The position numbers and the translations under genes are program-made. From Streptococcus sp. k-402 (GTDB lineage Bacteria > Bacillota > Bacilli > Lactobacillales > Streptococcaceae), in NCBI RefSeq assembly GCF_013277515.1, contig NZ_VMNB01000009.1, positions 61,991 through 103,246 of the forward strand: a stretch of DNA of 41,256 nucleotides, written 5' to 3'. Under the pieces are notes generated by a model. That model ran no database searches, was not told where the DNA came from, and worked only from the letters and a program-made list of their open reading frames with translations. Below are positions 35,543-41,256 of the stretch, one piece after another (position 1 is the stretch's first letter; every line of letters starts with the position of its first letter).

Positions 35543-36283
35543 ATGCATATTGAACATCTTAGCCACTGGAGTGGCAATCTTAACCGTGAAATGTACCTTA
35601 ACCGTTATGGTCATGCTGGGATTCCAGTTGTGGTCTTTGCTTCATCAGGTGGTAGTCACAATGAATACTATGATTTTGGCATGATTGATGCTTGTGCTTC
35701 CTTTATCGAGGAAGGCCGTGTTCAGTTCTTTACCCTATCCAGTGTAGACAGTGAGAGCTGGTTGGCCACTTGGAAAAACGGTCACGACCAAGCGGAGATG
35801 CATCGTGCCTATGAGCGCTATGTGATTGAGGAGGCCATTCCTTTTATCAAGCACAAGACAGGTTGGTTTGATGGAATGATGACGACAGGTTGCTCTATGG
35901 GAGCCTATCATGCACTCAATTTCTTCCTTCAGCATCCAGATGTCTTTACCAAGGTGATAGCTCTTAGTGGTGTTTACGATGCACGTTTCTTTGTCGGCGA
36001 TTACTACAATGACGATGCTATTTACCAAAACTCGCCAGTAGATTATATCTGGAACCAGAACGACGGCTGGTTTATTGACCGTTATCGTCAGGCAGAGATT
36101 GTGCTTTGTACGGGTCTCGGTGCCTGGGAACAAGATGGCTTGCTATCTTTCTACAAGCTCAAAGAAGCCTTTGACCAGAAACAAATTCCAGCCTGGTTTG
36201 CTGAATGGGGACACGATGTCGCCCACGACTGGGAATGGTGGCGCAAACAAATGCCTTATTTCCTTGGAAATCTCTATTTATAA
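35543..36283 (+). CDS. Second alpha/beta-hydrolase (esterase-like)
   Basis: 246 residues, cytoplasmic. It has a strand-turn VVVFASSGGSHNEYYD, the nucleophile elbow GCSMGA with Ser118, and a C-terminal histidine in EWGHDVAHDWEWW. It is related to esterase D-type hydrolases but is not a copy of the preceding gene, so they probably act on different bonds. It is 21 bases after the first hydrolase, with the SD AAAGGA, and 12 bases before the ATP-grasp gene. The aromatic residues around the C-terminal histidine may define the pocket. Substrate unknown. Confidence 0.82.
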   Translation: MHIEHLSHWSGNLNREMYLNRYGHAGIPVVVFASSGGSHNEYYDFGMIDACASFIEEGRVQFFTLSSVDSESWLATWKNGHDQAEMHRAYERYVIEEAIPFIKHKTGWFDGMMTTGCSMGAYHALNFFLQHPDVFTKVIALSGVYDARFFVGDYYNDDAIYQNSPVDYIWNQNDGWFIDRYRQAEIVLCTGLGAWEQDGLLSFYKLKEAFDQKQIPAWFAEWGHDVAHDWEWWRKQMPYFLGNLYL

Positions 36284-36295
36284 AAGGAGTTACCT

Positions 36296-37462
36296 ATGAA
36301 TTACCTTGTTATTTCTCCCTACTATCCACAAAACTTTCAACAGTTTACCATTGAACTAGCTAATAAAGGCATCACAGTCTTGGGAATTGGCCAAGAACCT
36401 TACGAGCAATTGGATGAACCTTTACGCAATAGCCTGACCGAGTATTTCCGTGTTGACAATCTTGAAAATATAGATGAAGTCAAACGTGCAGTTGCTTTTC
36501 TATTTTATAAACATGGCCCAATTGACCGTATTGAATCCCACAATGAATACTGGCTTGAGCTGGATGCAACACTCAGAGAACAATTCAATGTCTTTGGTGC
36601 CAAACCAGAGGATCTCAAAAAGACGAAATTTAAGTCTGAAATGAAGAAACTGTTCAAAAAAGCAGGTGTCCCTGTGGTACCTGGAGCTGTTATCAAGACG
36701 GAAGCAGATGTTGATCAAGCTGTGAATGAAATTGGCCTTCCAATGATTGCCAAACCTGACAATGGAGTGGGAGCGGCCGCCACCTTTAAGCTTGAGACAG
36801 AGGACGATATCAATCACTTCAAGGCTGAATGGGATCATTCAACTGTTTATTTCTTTGAGAAATTTGTCACCTCTAGCGAAATCTGCACCTTTGATGGTCT
36901 AGTGGACAAGGATGGAAAGATTGTTTTTTCAACAACTTTTGACTACGCCTATACACCGCTTGATCTCATGATTTACAAGATGGACAATTCTTATTACGTT
37001 CTCAAGGATATGGATCCTAAATTACGTAAATATGGTGAGGCAATTGTCAAGGAATTTGGTATGAAAGAACGGTTCTTTCATATTGAGTTTTTCCGTGAAG
37101 GGGATGATTACATCGCCATTGAGTACAATAACCGCCCTGCAGGTGGTTTCACTATTGATGTTTATAACTTTGCTCACTCCTTGGATCTTTATCGTGGATA
37201 TGCTGCTATTGTAGCAGGAGAAGAGTTCCCAGCGTCAGACTTTGAAGCTCAATATTGTTTAGCTACATCCCGTCGTGCAAATGCTCATTATGTCTATTCT
37301 GAGGAGGACTTGCTTGCCAAATACAGCCAGCAGTTCAAGGTTAAAAAAATCATGCCAGCGGCCTTCGCAGAACTTCAAGGAGATTACCTTTATATGCTGA
37401 CAACTCCTAGTCGACAAGAAATGGAGCAGATGATTAAGGACTTTGGTCAGCGTCAGGCTTAA
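36296..37462 (+). CDS. ATP-grasp carboxylate-amine/thiol ligase-like protein
   Basis: 388 residues. An N-terminal pre-ATP-grasp domain starts MNYLVISPYYPQNFQQF. The central ATP-grasp has the ATP lysine and loop in MIAKPDNGVGAAATF, and the metal/substrate loop in IEYNNRPAGGFTID. Enzymes of this fold join a carboxylate, activated as acyl-phosphate, to an amine or thiol. Substrates are unknown. It closes an operon with two hydrolases, which suggests a small pathway that makes and trims an amide or ester. SD AAAGGAG; a 9-bp terminator hairpin follows. Confidence 0.85.
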   Translation: MNYLVISPYYPQNFQQFTIELANKGITVLGIGQEPYEQLDEPLRNSLTEYFRVDNLENIDEVKRAVAFLFYKHGPIDRIESHNEYWLELDATLREQFNVFGAKPEDLKKTKFKSEMKKLFKKAGVPVVPGAVIKTEADVDQAVNEIGLPMIAKPDNGVGAAATFKLETEDDINHFKAEWDHSTVYFFEKFVTSSEICTFDGLVDKDGKIVFSTTFDYAYTPLDLMIYKMDNSYYVLKDMDPKLRKYGEAIVKEFGMKERFFHIEFFREGDDYIAIEYNNRPAGGFTIDVYNFAHSLDLYRGYAAIVAGEEFPASDFEAQYCLATSRRANAHYVYSEEDLLAKYSQQFKVKKIMPAAFAELQGDYLYMLTTPSRQEMEQMIKDFGQRQA

Positions 37463-37471
37463 GAGACTATC

Positions 37472-37512
37472 GGATTAAGGAAATTCACTCCCTTAATCCT
37501 TTTGTTTTTTAT
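37472..37512 (+). terminator. Terminator of the ATP-grasp operon
   Basis: GGATTAAGG (37472-37480) and CCTTAATCC (37491-37499) form a 9-bp stem with a 10-base loop, followed by TTTTGTTTTTT. Confidence 0.85.
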
Positions 37513-37555
37513 AAGAAATAAAACCGCTTTCTTATATAATCTTTCGGAAAAGTAG

Positions 37556-37584
37556 TTGCTAAAAGATATAAAAATTGATAGAAT
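37556..37584 (+). promoter_or_regulatory. Promoter of the aquaporin gene
   Basis: The -35 is TTGCTA (37556-37561), the spacer 17 bases and the -10 TAGAAT (37579-37584), extended by TGA. The SD AAGGAG is just before the ATG at 37622. Confidence 0.75.
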
Positions 37585-37621
37585 AAGGATTGTCTAAAAA
37601 ATTTTAAGGAGAATCTATCAA

Positions 37622-38491
37622 ATGGATTTCACATGGGCAATTAAATATGCCACTGAATTTTTGGGAACTGCTATTTTGATCATTCTTGGAAATGGTGCAG
37701 TTGCCAACGTTGAACTTAAAGGTACGAAAGGTCACCAAAGTGGCTGGATCGTTATCGCTGTTGGTTATGGTATGGGGGTTATGATCCCAGCATTAATGTT
37801 TGGTAACGTATCTGGAAACCACATCAACCCAGCCTTCACTCTTGGACTTGCAATCAGCGGTCTTTTCCCCTGGGCACAAGTTGCGCCTTATATCATTGCA
37901 CAAGTTTTGGGTGCTATCTTTGGTCAAGCCTTGGTTGTGGCAACACACCGCCCATACTACTTGAAAACTGAAAATCCAAACAACATTTTGGGTACTTTCT
38001 CAACAATTTCAAGTTTGGATAATGGTACAAAAGAATCACATTTTGCAGCAACTGTTAATGGTTTTGTAAATGAGTTTGTTGGATCATTTGTTCTTTTCTT
38101 TGCAGCCCTTGGAATGACTAAAAACTTCTTTGGTTCTGAAGTGCTTCAATACATGAAACAAATGGCTAGTCAAGCAGGTCAAAATGTTGACTTTTCTGAT
38201 TTAGCAATCAAAGCCCAAGTAGCACCACATACTGCTTCAGGACTTTCAGTAGCTCACTTGGCACTTGGATTCCTTGTTATGGCCTTGGTAACATCACTTG
38301 GTGGACCTACAGGACCTGCCTTGAACCCAGCCCGTGACTTGGGATCACGTCTCCTTCATGCTTTCCTTCCAAAATCAGTTCTTGGTGAGCACAAAGGCGA
38401 TTCAAAATGGTGGTATTCTTGGGTACCAGTAGTAGCACCGATCGCAGCAGCAATTGCGGCAGTAGCTATCTTCAAATTCCTTTACCTATAA
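37622..38491 (+). CDS. MIP-family aquaporin / glycerol facilitator
   Basis: 289 residues with six transmembrane helices. Both half-helix motifs are intact: NPA at 69-71 (HINPAFTLG) and NPA at 235-237 (LNPARDLGSR). Asp239 after NPAR is a mark of glycerol facilitators, while the length with a long loop before the second half is typical of lactic-acid-bacterial members that also pass water, peroxide or other small solutes. It is a single-gene transcript with its own promoter and a perfect terminator. Streptococcal relatives have been linked to hydrogen peroxide or oxygen passage; specificity here is not shown. Confidence 0.92.
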   Translation: MDFTWAIKYATEFLGTAILIILGNGAVANVELKGTKGHQSGWIVIAVGYGMGVMIPALMFGNVSGNHINPAFTLGLAISGLFPWAQVAPYIIAQVLGAIFGQALVVATHRPYYLKTENPNNILGTFSTISSLDNGTKESHFAATVNGFVNEFVGSFVLFFAALGMTKNFFGSEVLQYMKQMASQAGQNVDFSDLAIKAQVAPHTASGLSVAHLALGFLVMALVTSLGGPTGPALNPARDLGSRLLHAFLPKSVLGEHKGDSKWWYSWVPVVAPIAAAIAAVAIFKFLYL

Positions 38492-38498
38492 GAAATTG

Positions 38499-38524
38499 AA
38501 ACCGAGGATTTCCTCGGTTTTTTT
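38499..38524 (+). terminator. Terminator of the aquaporin gene
   Basis: AAACCGAGGA (38499-38508) and TCCTCGGTTT (38511-38520) form a 10-bp perfect stem (the central pairs open as loop), followed by seven T. Confidence 0.9.
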
Positions 38525-38568
38525 AGATGGAATTTTTACGAAAAATTGGTAAATTTGAGCATAATATC

Positions 38569-38597
38569 TTGTAAAAAATTCTAAAATCCTATAAAAT
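38569..38597 (+). promoter_or_regulatory. Promoter of the cppA operon
   Basis: The -35 is TTGTAA (38569-38574), the spacer 17 bases and the -10 TAAAAT (38592-38597). The SD GGAGG (38608-38612) precedes the ATG at 38618 by five bases. Confidence 0.65.
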
Positions 38598-38617
38598 AAA
38601 AAGTGACGGAGGAATTT

Positions 38618-39343
38618 ATGAATGTAAATCAGATTGTACGGATTATTCCTACTTTAAAAGTTAATAATAGAAAATTAAATGAAACATTTTATATAGGAAC
38701 CCTTGGCATGAAGGCTTTATTAGAAGAGTCAGCCTTTCTGTCACTAGGTGATCAAACAGGTTTAGAAAAGCTGGTTTTAGAAGAAGCTCCAAGTATGCGC
38801 ACTCGTAAGGTAGAGGGAAGAAAAAAACTAGCTAGATTGATTGTCAAGGTGGAAAATCCCTTAGAAATCGAGGCCTTATTAGCTAAAACAGATTCGATTC
38901 ATCGATTATATAAGGGGCAAAATGGTTACGCTTTTGAAATTTTTTCACCAGAAGATGATTTGATTTTGATTCATGCGGAAGATGATAGAGCAAGTCTAGT
39001 AGAAGTAGAAGAAAAACCTGAATTTCAAACAGATTTGGAATCAATTTCTTTAAGTAAATTTGAGATTTCTATGGAAATACATCTTCCAATTGATATCGAA
39101 AGTTTCTTGGAAGCATCTGAAATTGGGGAATCCCTTGATTTTATCCCAGCTCAGGGGCAGGATTTGACTGTGGACAATGCGATTACTTGGGACTTATCTA
39201 TGCTCAAGTTATTGGTCAATGAACTAGATATAGCAAGTCTTCGCCAGAAGTTTGAGTCTACCGAATATTTTATTCCTAAGTCTGAAAAATTCTTCCTTGG
39301 TAAAGATAGAAATAATGTTGAATTGTGGTTTGAAGAAGTATGA
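38618..39343 (+). CDS. cppA: CppA family protein (annotated C3-degrading proteinase)
   Basis: 241 residues from the ATG at 38618; the in-frame GTG at 38603 is rejected because the SD GGAGG lies downstream of it. It has two halves that resemble the CppA N- and C-domains: IVRIIPTLKVNNRKLNETFY at the start and the C-terminal FIPKSEKFFLGKDRNNVELW. Pneumococcal CppA was named for degrading complement C3, but no signal peptide and no protease motif are visible, and the fold pattern is closer to glyoxalase-like (VOC) proteins. It overlaps the next gene by four bases (ATGA). Confidence 0.8.
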   Translation: MNVNQIVRIIPTLKVNNRKLNETFYIGTLGMKALLEESAFLSLGDQTGLEKLVLEEAPSMRTRKVEGRKKLARLIVKVENPLEIEALLAKTDSIHRLYKGQNGYAFEIFSPEDDLILIHAEDDRASLVEVEEKPEFQTDLESISLSKFEISMEIHLPIDIESFLEASEIGESLDFIPAQGQDLTVDNAITWDLSMLKLLVNELDIASLRQKFESTEYFIPKSEKFFLGKDRNNVELWFEEV

Positions 39344-40275
39344 AGCGGACCAAGATTATTAAAAAAATAGAAGAACAAATCGAGGCAGGGATTTATCCCG
39401 GAGCCTCTTTTGCATATTTTAAGGACAATCAATGGACGGAGGTCTATTTAGGCCAGAGGGACCCAGAGCATGGCTTGCAGACAGAGGCAGGACTTGTTTA
39501 TGACCTAGCTAGTGTCAGCAAGGTTGTTGGGGTTGGTACTGTTTTTACCTTCTTGTGGAAAAAAGGTCAATTAGATATTGACAGACCGGTAATAGATTTT
39601 TTACCTGAGAGTGATTATCCAGACATCACTATTCGCCAGCTCTTAACCCATGCTACGGATCTTGATCCGTTTATTCTCAATCGTGATCTTTTAACAGCTT
39701 CTGAATTAAAGGAAGCGATGTTTCATCTCAATAGACGAAATCAGCCAGCCTTTCTTTATTCGGATGTCCATTTTTTGCTGTTGGGTTTTATCTTGGAAAG
39801 AATCTTTGATAAGGATTTGGATGAGATTTTACAGGAACAAGTTTGGAATCCTTGGGAAATGAAGGAAACCCAGTTTGGGCCGGTTGAGCTTGCTGTTCCA
39901 ACAGTCAGAGGTGTAGAGGCAGGTCTGGTACATGATCCCAAGGCTCGCCTCCTGGGCAGACATGCAGGTAGTGCTGGTTTGTTTTCGACTGTAAAGGATT
40001 TACAAATCTTTTTAGAACACTATTTAGCAGATGATTTTGCAAGAGATTTGAGTCAAAATTTTTCTCTTTTGGATGATAAGGAACGTTCTTTGGCATGGAA
40101 TTTGGAAGGAGATTGGCTAGACCATACGGGCTATACGGGTACCTTTATCATGTGGAATCGTCAGAAACAAGAAGCGGCTATTTTTCTATCGAATCGTACC
40201 TATGAAAAGGATGAGAGAGCTCAATGGATTGTAGACCGCAATCAAGTAATGGACTTGATTCGTAAAGAAGAGTAA
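39340..40275 (+). CDS. Serine hydrolase of the beta-lactamase/PBP-like (SxxK) family
   Basis: 311 residues, with no signal peptide. Motif 1 is SVSK (Ser58, Lys61), motif 2 is YSD (Tyr140) and motif 3 is HTG (His262), the class C beta-lactamase/esterase arrangement. It could be an esterase, a peptidase or a carboxypeptidase-like enzyme; with no export signal a cytoplasmic role is more likely than direct wall action. It is translationally coupled to cppA through an ATGA overlap, so the two probably function together. It is followed by an EamA transporter at eight bases. Confidence 0.88.
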   Translation: MKRTKIIKKIEEQIEAGIYPGASFAYFKDNQWTEVYLGQRDPEHGLQTEAGLVYDLASVSKVVGVGTVFTFLWKKGQLDIDRPVIDFLPESDYPDITIRQLLTHATDLDPFILNRDLLTASELKEAMFHLNRRNQPAFLYSDVHFLLLGFILERIFDKDLDEILQEQVWNPWEMKETQFGPVELAVPTVRGVEAGLVHDPKARLLGRHAGSAGLFSTVKDLQIFLEHYLADDFARDLSQNFSLLDDKERSLAWNLEGDWLDHTGYTGTFIMWNRQKQEAAIFLSNRTYEKDERAQWIVDRNQVMDLIRKEE

Positions 40276-40283
40276 GGAGAGAC

Positions 40284-41180
40284 ATGTCAAATAGTTTAAA
40301 AGGGACTCTATTAACAGTTGTGGCTGGGATTGCTTGGGGCTTGTCAGGAACGAGTGGCCAATACCTGATGGCACACGGAATTTCGGCACTGGTCTTGACT
40401 AACTTACGACTTTTAATCGCTGGTGGGATTCTTATGCTCTTGGCTTATGCTACTGCAAAGGATAGAATGCTGGCCTTTTTAACGGATAAGAAGAGTTTGC
40501 TGTCTCTTCTTATTTTTGCTCTAATTGGTCTTTTTCTCAACCAATTTGCCTATCTAACTGCTATTCAGGAAACCAATGCAGGAACCGCGACGGTGCTTCA
40601 GTATGTTTGCCCTGTCGGAATTTTAATTTATAGCTGTATCAAGGATAAGGTGGCGCCGACACTGGGAGAGGTTGTTTCTATCATATTAGCCATCGGAGGT
40701 ACCTTCCTGATCGCCACTCATGGGCAGCTGGACCAGTTATCTATGACACCTGCAGGTCTGTTCTGGGGGCTATTTTCTGCACTAACTTATGCACTTTATA
40801 TCATTTTGCCCATAGCCTTGATTAAGAAGTGGGGGAGTAGCTTGGTCATTGGTGTGGGAATGGTCATAGCAGGTTTGGTCGCCCTTCCTTTTACAGGGGT
40901 TCTACAGGCCAATATACCGACTAGTCTTGATTTTCTCCTTGCTTTTGCAGGTATTATCCTTATCGGGACTGTCTTTGCTTATACAGCCTTCTTAAAAGGA
41001 GCCAGTCTGATTGGGCCGGTCAAGTCAAGCTTGTTGGCTTCAATTGAGCCAATTTCGGCTGTTTTCTTTGCCTTCTTAATCATGAATGAACAATTTTATC
41101 CCATTGATTTTCTTGGTATGTCAATGATATTGTTTGCTGTAACTCTGATTTCTTTGAAAGATTTACTCCTAGAAAAATAA
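40284..41180 (+). CDS. EamA/DMT-family transporter
   Basis: 298 residues with ten predicted transmembrane helices arranged as two EamA repeats (about 8-140 and 150-290). The start SLKGTLLTVVAGIAWGLSGT and the internal PAGLFWGLFSALTYALYIIL are the matching repeat starts. The family exports amino acids, metabolites or drugs; the substrate is unknown. The SD is AAGGAGAG. Last gene of the cppA operon, followed by a terminator. Confidence 0.88.
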   Translation: MSNSLKGTLLTVVAGIAWGLSGTSGQYLMAHGISALVLTNLRLLIAGGILMLLAYATAKDRMLAFLTDKKSLLSLLIFALIGLFLNQFAYLTAIQETNAGTATVLQYVCPVGILIYSCIKDKVAPTLGEVVSIILAIGGTFLIATHGQLDQLSMTPAGLFWGLFSALTYALYIILPIALIKKWGSSLVIGVGMVIAGLVALPFTGVLQANIPTSLDFLLAFAGIILIGTVFAYTAFLKGASLIGPVKSSLLASIEPISAVFFAFLIMNEQFYPIDFLGMSMILFAVTLISLKDLLLEK

Positions 41181-41184
41181 AAAG

Positions 41185-41211
41185 ACTCTTTGTCCGTGAC
41201 AGAGAGTTTTT
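41185..41211 (+). terminator. Terminator of the cppA operon
   Basis: ACTCTTTGTC (41185-41194) pairs with GACAGAGAGT (41198-41207) with one G-U pair and a three-base loop, followed by TTTTT. Confidence 0.85.
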
Positions 41212-41222
41212 GCGTAGTATTT

Positions 41223-41256
41223 TATACTCAATGAAAATCAAAGAGCAAACTAGGTA
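41223..41256. repeat. BOX element, left (boxA) end, cut by the window edge
   Basis: TATACTCAATGAAAATC followed by AAAGAGCAAACTAGG matches the left end of the BOX at 20785 for about 31 bases; the last bases (TA) diverge. The rest is outside the window. It lies 12 bases after the EamA terminator. Confidence 0.88.

Noticed and set aside
39757..39765. YSD instead of YxN in the serine hydrolase as a sign of inactivity
   Set aside because: YSD occurs in active esterase-type members of this family, and the SxxK and HTG motifs are intact.

Overview
The window reads as chromosome of a mitis-group Streptococcus (S. mitis, S. oralis, S. infantis or a close relative of S. pneumoniae). The evidence is the low-GC coding style, the pneumococcal-type small repeats (BOX tail at 1-61, BOX at 20785-20891, BOX start at 41223-41256, RUP-like element at 10643-10750), and genes typical of this group: cpoA, macP, rocS, cppA and a DUF6556 protein. 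No phage, integrase, transposase, CRISPR, tRNA or rRNA was seen. Most of the window is core genome. The clearly accessory item is a 7.2-kb surface-adhesin gene.

Layout. 104-2798: tryptophan-type ABC importer trpXYZ. 2888-6104: dnaG-rpoD-SufT-like replication/transcription operon. 6219-9002: two membrane-glycolipid glycosyltransferases (cpoA and its partner), then two small membrane proteins (PspC domain, DUF4044). 9066-10541: obgE and a 51-codon gene. 10844-12973: polar amino-acid ABC importer (permease, ATPase, lipoprotein). 13432-20673: 2413-residue YSIRK/LPxTG adhesin with a large head of unknown family and at least 19 repeat modules in three families. 20889-25353, minus strand: lysS, then the one-base-overlapping genes histidine phosphatase / YbaK / DUF368, then a membrane-anchored GH25 muramidase. 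25498-28464: glmU, nudF, macP, mtnN. 28541-31492: rocS, a DEDDh exonuclease and a membrane GDPD. 31625-32056, minus: DUF6556. 32195-34560: cysteine desulfurase plus thiI (4-thiouridine in tRNA). 34697-37462: an uncharacterised operon of two alpha/beta-hydrolases and an ATP-grasp ligase. 37622-38491: aquaporin/glycerol facilitator. 38618-41180: cppA, an SxxK serine hydrolase and an EamA transporter.

The genes cluster around envelope biology: UDP-GlcNAc supply (GlmU), recycling of the undecaprenyl-phosphate carrier (DUF368), glycolipid synthesis (CpoA pair), activation of peptidoglycan synthase (MacP), wall cleavage (GH25) and a giant wall-anchored protein. Chromosome-maintenance genes (dnaG, rpoD, obgE, rocS) lie among them. 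Many promoters and factor-independent terminators can be read directly, and they divide the window into short operons.

Main points for a second look: the adhesin (unknown head, alternating A/B modules, an exact 630-bp higher-order duplication, a G7 tract and a dyad in its 5' leader); probable leaderless starts of cpoA and the GH25 gene; perfect inverted repeats straddling the dnaG and rocS promoters; the hydrolase-hydrolase-ATP-grasp operon as a possible undescribed small-molecule pathway; and a BOX element that supplies the lysS stop codon. Family names come from memory of protein families; no database search was run.
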